Assembly (NCBI GenBank): GCA_045601405.1
Contig: JAZRZO010000011.1
Span: forward strand, 1-57,386
Source of the DNA: RGIG5612 sp045601405
Lineage (GTDB): Bacteria; Bacillota; Clostridia; Lachnospirales; Lachnospiraceae
Reading direction: 5' to 3'
Length of the DNA: 57,386 nucleotides
This document shows, in pieces, positions 26,621-34,730 of the stretch. The number at the start of each line of letters is the position of its first letter. Within the stretch, counting starts at the first letter, position 1. The notes beneath the pieces were generated by a model. That model was not told the origin of the DNA and ran no database searches. It was given only the letters and a program-made list of their open reading frames with translations. A program made the position numbers and the translations under genes.

Positions 26621-27186
26621 CAGGATTGATTATATTGATTCATTGCGTGTTCCATGCCGTTTTCAACAATATCGCACGCCGCGCAGGCAGCTCTTTCAAA
26701 TGCCGCCTCCATAACTGCTCTGTCTTCCTTATCGTACCGCCCCAGGACAAAGCTTACCATATCCATGCGGTCAGGACAGCTGCCTACCCCTATGCGGATA
26801 CGTCCGAACTCCTGAGTGCCCAGACTCGATATTATGCTCTTTATGCCGTTGTGTCCGCCGGCAGAGCCTTTTTTCCGAAGACGCAGCTTTCCAAGGTCAA
26901 TATCGCTGTCGTCATATATCACCGTGAGTTCTTCTTCAGGCGACGCCTTGTAAAACCGGAGGATCGATCTGATCGACGTTCCGCTGAGATTCATAAAAGT
27001 CAGCGGCTTTACAAGGATGACCTTCTTTCCTCCTATCATGCCCTTTCCTGTCATAGCTTTAAATACAGAGTGCTTCATTTTGATATTTAAGCGCGCGGCG
27101 AGAATATCCACCGTATCAAAACCGGCATTGTGCCTTGTTTTCGCGTATTTTTCCCCTGGATTACCCAGTCCTGCTATGATATGCAT
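26620..27186 (-). CDS. pth: Peptidyl-tRNA hydrolase
   Basis: A 188-residue enzyme that frees tRNA from peptidyl-tRNA dropped by ribosomes. Key sites: GLGNPG at 6-11, the catalytic His19 in TRHNAGF, FMNLSG near 68, VIYDDSDIDLGKLRLR with the catalytic Asp near 92, and GSAGGHNGI. The pth-mfd order is the same as in Bacillus. First gene of the minus-strand run pth-mfd-nth-(AIRS-like)-lrp-aminotransferase. Confidence 0.95.
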   Translation of the reverse strand: MHIIAGLGNPGEKYAKTRHNAGFDTVDILAARLNIKMKHSVFKAMTGKGMIGGKKVILVKPLTFMNLSGTSIRSILRFYKASPEEELTVIYDDSDIDLGKLRLRKKGSAGGHNGIKSIISSLGTQEFGRIRIGVGSCPDRMDMVSFVLGRYDKEDRAVMEAAFERAACAACDIVENGMEHAMNQYNQS

Positions 27187-27289
27187 ATCGCCGTAACCTC
27201 ATTAAACTTGCCTTTTTCTGAAACCGCTACTAATTATAAATGTTCATCTCGGGTCGGGTAAAGTATATTTTTAATCTCCTGTGCGACAG

Positions 27290-27348
27290 ACCCCGCCAAT
27301 GATGCATATATGCCGACAGGCGACTAACCCGGCAGGGGTGTATATTTT
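27290..27348. repeat. Dispersed intergenic repeat, copy C (module 1, right half degraded)
   Basis: CCCCGCC...GCATATATGCCGACAGGCGACTAACCCGGCA shares the core and left arm with copies A and B. The right arm (CCGGAGGTATATATGC in the others) is reduced to GGGGTGTATATTTT. It lies in the divergent region between pth and spoVG and ends 2 bp before the spoVG -35 element. Confidence 0.7.
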
Positions 27349-27349
27349 A

Positions 27350-27377
27350 TTGATTTTTTCTATTTGTATGCTATAAT
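27350..27377 (+). promoter_or_regulatory. Promoter of spoVG
   Basis: TTGATT, 16-bp spacer, perfect TATAAT. The transcript would have a leader of about 38 nt containing the AAAGGAG ribosome site. In Bacillus spoVG is under SigH; I see only a SigA-like match here. Confidence 0.6.
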
Positions 27378-27421
27378 TAGTTTGCCGTTCTGTATTGATA
27401 CAACAAAGGAGTTACCTAAAT

Positions 27422-27703
27422 ATGGAGATCACAGATGTAAGAGTGCGCATGGTCGCTAAGGAAGGCAAGATGAAAGCCGTAGTTTCAATTACATTTGACT
27501 CGGAGTTTGTCGTACATGACATCAAGGTCATTGAAGGCGAAAAAGGTTTATTTATTGCCATGCCCAGCAGAAAAACCCAGGACGGCGAGTATCGTGACAT
27601 TGCTCATCCTATCAACTCGGAAACACGAAACCGTATCCAGAGCCTCGTTCTTGAAAAATACGAGGAAGAAGCTGCAAAGGAACCTGAAAGCATAGAATTC
27701 TAA
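27422..27703 (+). CDS. spoVG: SpoVG, nucleic-acid-binding regulator
   Basis: A 93-residue protein from the ATG at 27422 (MEITDVRVRMVAKEGKMKAVVSI, the family N-terminus); AAGGAG lies upstream and an earlier in-frame ATG adds nine unlikely residues. IAMPSRKTQDGEYRDIAHPI in the middle is the invariant SpoVG core. SpoVG binds RNA and DNA and affects sporulation, division timing and virulence traits in Firmicutes. It is a single-gene unit with its own promoter and a hairpin downstream. Confidence 0.96.
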   Translation: MEITDVRVRMVAKEGKMKAVVSITFDSEFVVHDIKVIEGEKGLFIAMPSRKTQDGEYRDIAHPINSETRNRIQSLVLEKYEEEAAKEPESIEF

Positions 27704-27728
27704 TTGCTTCCGGCCTGTTTTAACATGG

Positions 27729-27764
27729 AATAATTTAAGCGACAATCTGTTTGTCGCTATTATT
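27729..27764 (+). terminator. Probable terminator after spoVG
   Basis: An 8-bp perfect stem AGCGACAA/TTGTCGCT (27738-27758) with a TCTGT loop, extended outward by AATAAT/ATTATT. The U-tract is weak, so some readthrough into murC is possible. Confidence 0.5.
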
Positions 27765-27825
27765 CTTGTCTGATCTGCGTTTTTTTGCTATTATTTTTTA
27801 AGATTCCGGAAGGGTTTTAAAAAAT

Positions 27826-29202
27826 ATGGAGTTCGATTTCAACGAAAAAAAGAAGATACATTTTATAGGTATAGGCGGGATAAGCATGAGCGCTCTGGCA
27901 CATATCATGCTTGACCGCGGCTTCAAGGTATCCGGTTCGGACACCAGCGCGTCACAGATAACCGATGAGCTCGCCGCCGCAGGAGCGGATATAAAGATCG
28001 GACAGCGTGCCGGGAACATAACCGGTGATATCGACCTTGTTGTTTATACCGCCGCCATCCCCGAAGACAACCCTGAGCTTCTTAAGGCCAGAGCCGAAAA
28101 TATCCCTGTAATGGTACGCGCGGACTTTCTCGGCCGGATAATGAGAATGTACGATCGGGCTATCTGCGTTTCGGGAACCCACGGAAAGACCACCACTACA
28201 TCATTGCTTTCAAAGATAATGCTGGATGCCGGATGTGACCCTACCATCAATGTCGGCGGCATACTTCCGGATATAGGGGGAAATTACCGCATAGGCGATT
28301 CAGGCGATTTTCTTACAGAGGCCTGTGAATATACCAACAGCTTTCTATCCTTCTTTCCGGACATGGAGATCATCCTTAACGTTCAGGCAGATCACATGGA
28401 TTTCTTTAAGGATCTGGATGACATACGCAGCAGCTTTAAGCGTTTTACCCGTCTTCTTCCGGATGACGGAACACTGATAATAAACGGTGAGATAGACGAT
28501 CTTTCATACTTCACCGATGGGCTTAACTGCTCTGTCGTAACCTTCGGCCTGTCAGAGGACTGCAACTTTTACGCAAAAAATATCACATATAATGAATCCG
28601 CCTGTGCCGGCTTCGAACTTTACGCGTACGGAGTAAGCAAGGGATATGTCCGGCTTCAGATACCCGGGAAACATAACGTATATAACGCTCTTGCCGCACT
28701 TGCCGCCGCATCCTGCCTGGGCATTGACTCAGACTCCGCCTGCGCGGCCGCAGCTGACTTTCGCGGCGTCAACAGGCGTTTTCAGATAAAAGGGACGGTA
28801 TGCGGAACCACTATCGTTGACGACTATTCGCATCATCCCGACGAGATACGGTCGGCATTAGACACAGCTCTGAAATATCCGCATAAAAAGCTCTGGGTCG
28901 TTTTCCAGCCCCATACATATACCAGAACACACGCCTTTTTAGAAGAATTTGCCGACGCGCTTTCCCTGGCGGATGCCGTTATTCTTGCGGAAATATATGC
29001 CGCAAGAGAGAAAAACACTCTTAATATCTCTTCAAACGATCTGAAAAAACTCCTCGACAAAGCCGGTGTGGAGGCCTACTATTTCCCCACCTTTGACGAG
29101 ATTGAAAACTTTTTATTAAAAACTCTTGTAAACGGTGACCTGTTAATAACTATGGGTGCCGGAGATGTTTACATTATAGGCGATAAGCTGCTTGGAAAAT
29201 AG
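27826..29202 (+). CDS. murC: UDP-N-acetylmuramate--L-alanine ligase
   Basis: A 458-residue Mur ligase that adds L-alanine to UDP-MurNAc in the cytoplasm. N-terminal Rossmann motif HFIGIGGISMSALA, ATP loop SGTHGKTTTTS near 118, central-domain NVQADHMDFF and VDDYSHHPDEIRSAL, C-terminal FQPHTYTRT. Complete and of normal length. The stop codon is directly followed by a pair of DnaA-box-like 9-mers. Confidence 0.96.
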   Translation: MEFDFNEKKKIHFIGIGGISMSALAHIMLDRGFKVSGSDTSASQITDELAAAGADIKIGQRAGNITGDIDLVVYTAAIPEDNPELLKARAENIPVMVRADFLGRIMRMYDRAICVSGTHGKTTTTSLLSKIMLDAGCDPTINVGGILPDIGGNYRIGDSGDFLTEACEYTNSFLSFFPDMEIILNVQADHMDFFKDLDDIRSSFKRFTRLLPDDGTLIINGEIDDLSYFTDGLNCSVVTFGLSEDCNFYAKNITYNESACAGFELYAYGVSKGYVRLQIPGKHNVYNALAALAAASCLGIDSDSACAAAADFRGVNRRFQIKGTVCGTTIVDDYSHHPDEIRSALDTALKYPHKKLWVVFQPHTYTRTHAFLEEFADALSLADAVILAEIYAAREKNTLNISSNDLKKLLDKAGVEAYYFPTFDEIENFLLKTLVNGDLLITMGAGDVYIIGDKLLGK

Positions 29203-29220
29203 TTATCCACTTTATCCACA
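29203..29220 (+). promoter_or_regulatory. DnaA-box array 1 (two head-to-tail 9-mers)
   Basis: TTATCCACT (29203-29211) followed at once by TTATCCACA (29212-29220). The second is a perfect match to the bacterial DnaA box TTATNCACA, the first differs at the last base. Confidence 0.65.
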
Positions 29221-29340
29221 AAATCTTCCGTTCCTGATCTGAGATCGTAATTTTCGTATATTTTTTTACGTGCCCTATTGACATACCTGAAAAATACAGT
29301 TTTTGCGGGAGCGATTTTTTATGTTTTTTTGATAAATGAT

Positions 29341-29367
29341 TTATCCACTTTTTCCACATTATCCACT
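29341..29367 (+). promoter_or_regulatory. DnaA-box array 2 (three head-to-tail 9-mers)
   Basis: TTATCCACT (29341), TTTTCCACA (29350) and TTATCCACT (29359) run with no gap, then TTTAACACA overlaps the end (29367-29375), and a reverse-oriented TGTGGATTT lies near 29390. The 120 bp between array 1 and array 2 are A+T-rich, with an isolated TTGACA at 29278. The gap 29203-29547 holds no gene. Confidence 0.65.
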
Positions 29368-29547
29368 TTAACACATGGAGCGGCATTGTGGATTTTACGG
29401 CTATTTGCAAATCAAAAAAACTGTGCTATATTCGCCTTACACCCGATGTAAACCGCGCTGAAAAGAGTTTTGTCTGCAGGTATGCAGCGATCATCTTTTT
29501 TAAGCGGAACATCAGGCAGATGTATTCAGGGAGTTATTATTGGTTCG

Positions 29548-30675
29548 ATGAGTAAGTTCAAAATACAACAGGAAGGCTATTTAAGCGCCACAAGCATACC
29601 GAACTGCTTTATTGAAAAGTATATGCCGAAGGCAGCCGGGGAGTTCGTGAAAATCTTTATCTACCTTCTCAAATGTGTTGAGGAGAATAAAGACGAGCTT
29701 TCCATATCAAGGATAGCTGACGCTCTTGAAGATTCAGAAAAGGACGTTATCCGTGCCCTTAAATACTGGGAAAAGAAAGGCCTTCTTAAACTTACTTTCG
29801 AAGATAAAACTCTCACTTCCTTACGACTGGTCTCATTTGCCGAAATGTCCGGAGATGATGAGAGCATCCCGGTTTCGTCATCATCCAGACAGGCTCCTCA
29901 TGCTTCGTCCATTCAACCTTGCGAAGAACCCGGGGAGCCCGAAGCAGCTGCCGGAGAGAATGGCGTGCCTGTAAGACGCGAATATTCACCTTCGGAGATA
30001 GAGGCTTTCTCTAAGGAAGAAGATATGATCCAGCTTTTATATGCCATTCAAAAATATATAGGCCATTCCCTGTCCGGAAGCGAGCTTAACACAGTGCTGT
30101 TCTTCTACGACACGCTGAAGCTCCCGGCGGAGGTGATCGACTATCTTTTTGAATATTGTGTATCCAAAGGCCATAAAAGCATGCGCTATATCGAAAAAAC
30201 CGCTATAGGCTGGTCTGAGCAGGGGATCAAATCCCTTAAAGCTGCTAAGACCTTGAACAGCATTTATTCCGAGAACACTTACCCTGTACTACGCGCGTTC
30301 GGGCTTACAGGCAGGAATCCTTCAAGCGGAGAGGTTGAATATGTCAAAAAATGGTCCCTTTCATACAGGTTCAGCCAGAAAATGATACTGGAGGCCTGCG
30401 AGCGGACCATGAACGCCATACATCAGCCAAGCTTTGAATATGCTGACTCCATCCTCAAAAGATGGAAAAGCGAGGGCGTTTCTTCCATGGAAGATGTCGT
30501 AAAACTTGACCTTAAGCGGGAAAATGCTTTGGCAGAGGCTAAAAATCCTGCCGCCGGAAAGAAGAAGGGCGCCGCGCACAACTCCGACGCCTCCTCTTCT
30601 TCCAATAAATTCAATAATTTTAAGCAGCGCGCCTATGATTTTGACCAACTGGAGGAAAAATTGTTTAATACATGA
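29548..30675 (+). CDS. DnaD-domain primosome protein
   Basis: About 375 residues from the ATG at 29548 (MSKFKIQQEGYLSATSIPNCFIEKY); the longer frame from 29470 adds non-family residues. N-terminal winged-helix region about 10-100 (FVKIFIYLLKC, DVIRALKYWEKKGLLKL), a variable linker, then DnaD/DnaB_2-type helical domains with YIEKTAIGWSEQGIKS near 230 and a second such domain about 275-330. Such proteins help load the replicative helicase at the origin and at restart sites. It overlaps the DnaC-like loader gene by 4 bp, as expected for partners. No ideal ribosome site is visible (GGGAG 14 nt away), so the start is moderately certain. Confidence 0.85.
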   Translation: MSKFKIQQEGYLSATSIPNCFIEKYMPKAAGEFVKIFIYLLKCVEENKDELSISRIADALEDSEKDVIRALKYWEKKGLLKLTFEDKTLTSLRLVSFAEMSGDDESIPVSSSSRQAPHASSIQPCEEPGEPEAAAGENGVPVRREYSPSEIEAFSKEEDMIQLLYAIQKYIGHSLSGSELNTVLFFYDTLKLPAEVIDYLFEYCVSKGHKSMRYIEKTAIGWSEQGIKSLKAAKTLNSIYSENTYPVLRAFGLTGRNPSSGEVEYVKKWSLSYRFSQKMILEACERTMNAIHQPSFEYADSILKRWKSEGVSSMEDVVKLDLKRENALAEAKNPAAGKKKGAAHNSDASSSSNKFNNFKQRAYDFDQLEEKLFNT

Positions 30676-31640
30676 CCGACCGGAGAGTTTTTGAGGATAT
30701 CCTAAATGAATATGACAAAAAGCAGCTGAAGGCCGAATCAGACCTTCGCGCCAGAAGAGCCGTTATAGACTCGGAGCTGCCCGAGCTGGCCCTGATAGAG
30801 GCGGACATCGCGGCTGTTGCCGTAAAAGAGGCGATCGCTCGTGTGGAGGGCGCGCCTCCCTCAGACTGCAGAGGAAAGATCTCAGCGCTTCGCAGGGAAA
30901 AGGCAGCGCTTTTATCCGGGGCAGGTTATTCCGAGGAAGACCTCTTACCCCGGTATGAATGTCCTCTCTGCAAGGATACAGGATTTGTGGACAATGCTCT
31001 CTGCACATGTTTCAGGAAGCAGCTTGCAGACGCTCTTTACGATCAGTCAAACATCAAGGATATCCTAAAAGAGGAAAACTTCAATACCTTCTCTTTTAAA
31101 TATTATCCGGAGGGGCAGCCTCTTATCGCTGCCCGCAGCGCAGTGGAAACAGCGCGCTCATTCATTGACGATTTTGGTAACTCCGCCGGCAATCTCCTTA
31201 TCAGCGGCGCGACCGGTGTCGGAAAATCCTTCCTTACACACTGCATCGCCAGGGAGCTGCTGGACAGGGGCAAACTCGTAGTATACCTTTCAGCCATACG
31301 GCTGTTTAATATACTTTCGGATGCTACCTTCGGATCTGACAGATCCGGATCCGGAGGAACATCCGGCGAATACGTCAGGAGATATATCTACGACTGTGAT
31401 CTCCTTATAATAGATGACCTTGGAACGGAAATGGTGAATTCATTCACCAGCACGCAATTATTCAACATCGTAAATGAGCGTATACTGTCAAAAAGGCATA
31501 CTATCATCTCCACAAACCTTTCACTTCAGGAGATACAGGCCAACTATTCAGAAAGAGTGGTCTCACGGCTCACCAGCAGCTATACGTTTATTAAGCTTTA
31601 CGGCGATGATATAAGAATAAAAAAAAGACTGGAGGCATAA
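30672..31640 (+). CDS. Replicative helicase loader, DnaC/DnaI-type AAA+ ATPase
   Basis: A 322-residue protein: N-terminal helical part, a zinc-binding motif CPLCKDTGFVDNALCTC near residues 97-113, then an AAA+ ATPase with Walker A GATGVGKSFLTHCIA near 180, Walker B LLIIDDLGTEM near 244 and sensor STNLSLQEI. It resembles DnaI/DnaC proteins that place the replicative helicase on DNA. Translationally coupled to the DnaD-like gene. Confidence 0.9.
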   Translation: MTDRRVFEDILNEYDKKQLKAESDLRARRAVIDSELPELALIEADIAAVAVKEAIARVEGAPPSDCRGKISALRREKAALLSGAGYSEEDLLPRYECPLCKDTGFVDNALCTCFRKQLADALYDQSNIKDILKEENFNTFSFKYYPEGQPLIAARSAVETARSFIDDFGNSAGNLLISGATGVGKSFLTHCIARELLDRGKLVVYLSAIRLFNILSDATFGSDRSGSGGTSGEYVRRYIYDCDLLIIDDLGTEMVNSFTSTQLFNIVNERILSKRHTIISTNLSLQEIQANYSERVVSRLTSSYTFIKLYGDDIRIKKRLEA

Positions 31641-31641
31641 T

Positions 31642-32847
31642 ATGCTGCGCGAAGAAATACCTATTAACACCATACCTGTAGGTCCTTTAGGGATACTCCC
31701 CCTCAGCAGCTGCAAAGATATGGGAGAGCGTATCGACTCCTATATCACTGAGTGGAGAAGATCGAGGAATACGGAATACAAGGGGAACATAGCTTTTGCG
31801 GGCTATGAAAAAGACACCTTTATACTGAAGGCGGAGGCTCCGCGCTTCGGCTCAGGCGAAGCAAAGGGTCTTATCAAAGAAAGCGTCCGCGGCAAGGACA
31901 TCTTCCTTCTGGTAGATGTCACAAACAGCAGCATCGAATATAAAATGTCCGGGCGGCCAAACCGCATGTCTCCGGACGACCACTTCCAGGATCTTAAGCG
32001 GATAATCGCGGCTATCGGCGGAAAGGCCAGACGCCTCACCGTCATCATGCCGTTTTTATATGAAAGCAGACAGCACAGAAGGACCGGCCGCGAGTCACTT
32101 GACTGCGCGATGGGGCTTCGGGAGCTTTATGATATGGGCGTTGAAAACCTCATTACCTTTGACGCCCATGACCCTCGGGTCATAAACGCCGCACCTTTAA
32201 ACGGCTTTGAAAACATCAAGCCGTCCTATCAGTTTCTTAAGAATCTTTGCAGATATGAAAAGGACCTTAAGTTTGATAAGGACCACCTGATGATGATAAG
32301 CCCTGACGAGGGCGCGCTGGACCGTTCGGTATATTTTGCCAGCGTTCTGGGTATCGACATGGGCATGTTCTATAAAAGACGTGACTATTCCCAGGTCGTT
32401 AACGGTTCCAATCCTATCGTAGCTCATGAGTATTTGGGCACAGACGTAGCCGGAAAAGATGTTATAGTTGTTGATGATATGATATCCTCCGGCGGCAGCA
32501 TGATAGATACCTCCAAAGACCTCAAGGCCAGGGGTGCCAGACGGGTGTTCATCTTTGCTACCTTCGGTCTGTTTACCAACGGGCTCGAAAAGTTCGACGA
32601 AGCGTATGAGCAGGGTCTGTTCAATCGTGTTCTTACTACTAACCTGATATATCAGGATCCTGAGCTGCTGAAAAAAGAATATTTCATTGATGTTGATATG
32701 TCCAAATACATGTCTTACATTATTGAAAGTCTTAATCATGATGTCTCCATCAGCGATCTTCTGGACCCTTCGACAAAGATCAAGGATCTTATAAACCGCT
32801 ATGAAGACGGGCAGCTTTCAACTGAAGATATTGATAAGTTAGAGTAG
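31642..32847 (+). CDS. prs: Ribose-phosphate pyrophosphokinase, long clostridial form
   Basis: A 401-residue PRPP synthase, longer than the usual 310-320 residues. N-terminal half contains YESRQHRRTGRESLDCAMG and TFDAHDPRV; the PRPP loop is VVDDMISSGGSM near 274. It converts ribose 5-phosphate and ATP to PRPP for nucleotide, His and Trp synthesis. The longer variant with a C-terminal extension (about 340-401) occurs in Clostridia, from memory. GGAGG stands 6 nt before the ATG; the gap to the helicase-loader gene is 1 bp. A promoter for the downstream RNA overlaps its last codon. Confidence 0.92.
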   Translation: MLREEIPINTIPVGPLGILPLSSCKDMGERIDSYITEWRRSRNTEYKGNIAFAGYEKDTFILKAEAPRFGSGEAKGLIKESVRGKDIFLLVDVTNSSIEYKMSGRPNRMSPDDHFQDLKRIIAAIGGKARRLTVIMPFLYESRQHRRTGRESLDCAMGLRELYDMGVENLITFDAHDPRVINAAPLNGFENIKPSYQFLKNLCRYEKDLKFDKDHLMMISPDEGALDRSVYFASVLGIDMGMFYKRRDYSQVVNGSNPIVAHEYLGTDVAGKDVIVVDDMISSGGSMIDTSKDLKARGARRVFIFATFGLFTNGLEKFDEAYEQGLFNRVLTTNLIYQDPELLKKEYFIDVDMSKYMSYIIESLNHDVSISDLLDPSTKIKDLINRYEDGQLSTEDIDKLE

Positions 32848-32873
32848 AAATAGTCTGCGCGGGGTGGTATAAT
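32845..32873 (+). promoter_or_regulatory. Promoter of the orphan structured RNA
   Basis: Perfect TATAAT (32868-32873) with TAGAAA (4 of 6 matches) 17 bp upstream. The predicted start is near 32880. Confidence 0.6.
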
Positions 32874-32879
32874 GCTTTC

Positions 32880-33114
32880 AGCAGTAATTGGTGTTACGAC
32901 TGTCACGGCATGGACTGATCGGAGATTTTCATTTAACATGTCTCTTCGAAGCTCAAGGCTATTAGTCGCTGGTACTGATTACACAAGAGAGCGGAAATGC
33001 TCCACAACCGGGACTACGGTCCCACAATTATCTTGATATAGCGAAAGCTATACAGGCCTGAAGTAGAAGCAAGCGGATGCAGATCCTGACTTGCTTTTAC
33101 TTTACTTTTTTTTG
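32880..33114 (+). ncRNA. Structured non-coding RNA of unknown family, about 235 nt
   Basis: No open reading frame of note, but strong RNA structure between a promoter and a terminator. Helices: GTAATTG (32884-32890) with CAATTAT (33025-33031), closing the domain; GGAG/CTCC, CATTT/AAATG and CTCTT/AAGAG (32921-32946 with 32985-33003), a bulged coaxial arm; GGGAC-TACG-GTCCC (33010-33023), a textbook cUNCGg tetraloop; TATAGC-GAAA-GCTATA (33037-33052), a GNRA tetraloop. Stable capped hairpins around a closed multibranch domain are typical of functional RNAs. It is not a leader: the next gene is convergent. I considered 6S RNA and the raiA-type RNA of Firmicutes but cannot confirm either. Confidence 0.65.
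33064..33114 (+). terminator. Strong rho-independent terminator of the structured RNA
   Basis: GTAGAAGCAAG pairs with CTTGCTTTTAC (11 bp with one G-U) around a 16-nt loop, followed by TTTACTTTTTTTT. Confidence 0.85.
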
Positions 33115-33127
33115 GAGAATGGGAAGG

Positions 33128-33937
33128 CTAAATTCCCAGAACTTTGTTTAGGAAGTCCCGAGTGCGCGGATTTCCGGGATGTTTAAAGACCTCCTCCGGA
33201 GTGCCCTCTTCCAGGATCACGCCGTCATCCATAAACAGCACCCTGTCCGCAACCTCCATCGCGAATCCCATCTCATGCGTTACGATGACCATGGTCATGC
33301 CTTCCGCGGCAAGCTCCTTCATTATCTCAAGGACTTCACCGATCATCTCCGGATCAAGCGCCGATGTGGGCTCGTCAAACAGCATGATGTCCGGATTCAT
33401 GCAGAGCGCCCTGGCTATAGCCACCCTCTGCTTCTGTCCGCCGGAGAGCTGGTTGGGGAAGGCATCAGCCTTTTCCGCAAGCCCTACCCTCTCGAGCATC
33501 TTCATTGCCGTCTCTTCCGCCTCCTCCTTCGAGGCCTTCTTAAGGTCAACCGGCGCGAGAGTGAGATTTCTTAAAACATTCATATTGGCAAAAAGGTTGA
33601 AGTGCTGGAACACCATGCCCACATTCTCCCTTACCTTATTGATGTTGATCTTTTTGTCCGCTATATTCTGCCCGTCCACTATTATCGTACCGGAGGTAAG
33701 TTCCTCAAGTCCGTTGATACACCGTATAAAGGTTGACTTGCCGCTTCCGGACGGTCCGATCACAACAACCACCTCTCCCTCTCTTATATCAGTGGAGACT
33801 CCCTTGAGAACCTCAAGCTGCTTAAAGCTCTTATACAAGTTGTTGATGCGTATCTTGACAGTGTCAGATACCTCCCTTTGTTTCTGTATATGGTGGTCGA
33901 GGTGCGAATTTATATTATTATCTGCGTATTTTTCCAT
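33128..33937 (-). CDS. Polar amino acid (glutamine-type) ABC transporter ATPase
   Basis: About 269 residues. After a 30-residue unconserved N-terminal extension the ABC domain begins at IRINNLYKSF. Walker A GPSGSGKST, Q-loop VFQHFNLF, signature LSGGQKQRVAIARAL and Walker B IMLFDEPTSALDPEM are those of GlnQ/ArtP-type ATPases. The ATG at 33937 is chosen because GGCGG lies 8 nt upstream; ATG at 33943 and GTG at 33946 are alternatives. Third gene of the binding protein, permease, ATPase operon. Confidence 0.9.
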   Translation of the reverse strand: MEKYADNNINSHLDHHIQKQREVSDTVKIRINNLYKSFKQLEVLKGVSTDIREGEVVVVIGPSGSGKSTFIRCINGLEELTSGTIIVDGQNIADKKININKVRENVGMVFQHFNLFANMNVLRNLTLAPVDLKKASKEEAEETAMKMLERVGLAEKADAFPNQLSGGQKQRVAIARALCMNPDIMLFDEPTSALDPEMIGEVLEIMKELAAEGMTMVIVTHEMGFAMEVADRVLFMDDGVILEEGTPEEVFKHPGNPRTRDFLNKVLGI

Positions 33938-33949
33938 ACTCATCACCGC

Positions 33950-34627
33950 CTATGCCTTTCTCTGTCCCTTGTTAAGCCTGCGCTCCAGCGCCTTTGCGAC
34001 CTGCTGCAGTATAAGTATAACGATCAGATACATAACAGCGACGACCGTCCACACCTGCAGAGACTTAAATGTTATTCCTATTACATTCTGAGCTTTATTT
34101 ACCAGCTCAGGGAAGCCGATAACAGAGAGGATCGATGTGTCCTTTAACGTGATGATGAACTGGTTCACTATGCTCGGGATCATGTTTTTAATAGCCTGCG
34201 GAAGCACCACGCGGTACATACCCCTTGCATATGTAAGCCCGAGGCTTCGCGCGGCCTCCATCTGTCCGGGATCTATCGCCTGTATCCCTGCACGGATTAT
34301 CTCCGACATATACGCGCCGCAGTTTGCGGCAAGCACTATCGTACCGGCCTGGAGGGCGCTTAACGTTACCCCGGCGTTAAAGAAATTATTCAGTCCGTAA
34401 GGCACACCGATATAAACAAAGAATGCCAGCACTATCATCGGAACTCCGCGGATCACATTAACATAGATCATAGAGATCACGTTCAGCACCTTGTTTTTCA
34501 CAACACTCATCAGACCAAAAATAATGCCCAGAATACTTCCGAACACCAGTCCCAAAAGCGCCAGCAGGAGCGTCTGTCCGAGAGCCGCAACAAGCATTAC
34601 TCCGTATTGTGTGATTATCTGGCCCAT
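33950..34627 (-). CDS. Polar amino acid ABC transporter permease
   Basis: A 225-residue His/Glu/Gln-type permease with about five helices and the EAA loop QMEAARSLGLTYARGMYRVVLPQAIKNMIPS near 130-160. Only one permease gene is present, so the channel is probably a homodimer. It lies between the ATPase and binding-protein genes; a perfect hairpin separates it from the latter. Confidence 0.9.
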   Translation of the reverse strand: MGQIITQYGVMLVAALGQTLLLALLGLVFGSILGIIFGLMSVVKNKVLNVISMIYVNVIRGVPMIVLAFFVYIGVPYGLNNFFNAGVTLSALQAGTIVLAANCGAYMSEIIRAGIQAIDPGQMEAARSLGLTYARGMYRVVLPQAIKNMIPSIVNQFIITLKDTSILSVIGFPELVNKAQNVIGITFKSLQVWTVVAVMYLIVILILQQVAKALERRLNKGQRKA

Positions 34628-34666
34628 AAGCCACCTTCCTTTTTAACAGTCCTGTTTATTTTTTTA

Positions 34667-34697
34667 CAAGGGCATCAGATCAACTCCAATGCCCTTG
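34667..34697 (-). promoter_or_regulatory. Intercistronic stem-loop between binding-protein and permease genes
   Basis: CAAGGGCAT/ATGCCCTTG, a 9-bp perfect stem with a 13-nt loop, with no U-tract on the minus strand (TAAAAAAATAA follows). It is more likely to protect the 3' end of the binding-protein message, or to terminate it partly, than to act as a full terminator. Confidence 0.6.
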
Positions 34698-34730
34698 CAG
34701 TAAGCCATTTACAATATTGCTTTTGATGAT

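Noticed and set aside
29203..29547. Calling the DnaA-box region the chromosomal origin
   Set aside because: dnaA and dnaN are not next to it and gene directions do not switch here in the way expected at an origin; only the boxes are claimed.
32848..33127. T-box, tmRNA, RNase P RNA or SRP RNA at the structured RNA locus
   Set aside because: None of their hallmark sequences is present (no T-box AGGGTGG, no tmRNA tag frame, no SRP GGAA/AGCA loop), and no gene follows on the same strand.
33115..33140. A fifth full copy of the dispersed repeat
   Set aside because: Only GGGAAGGCTAAATTCCC is similar; too short to call more than a possible remnant.
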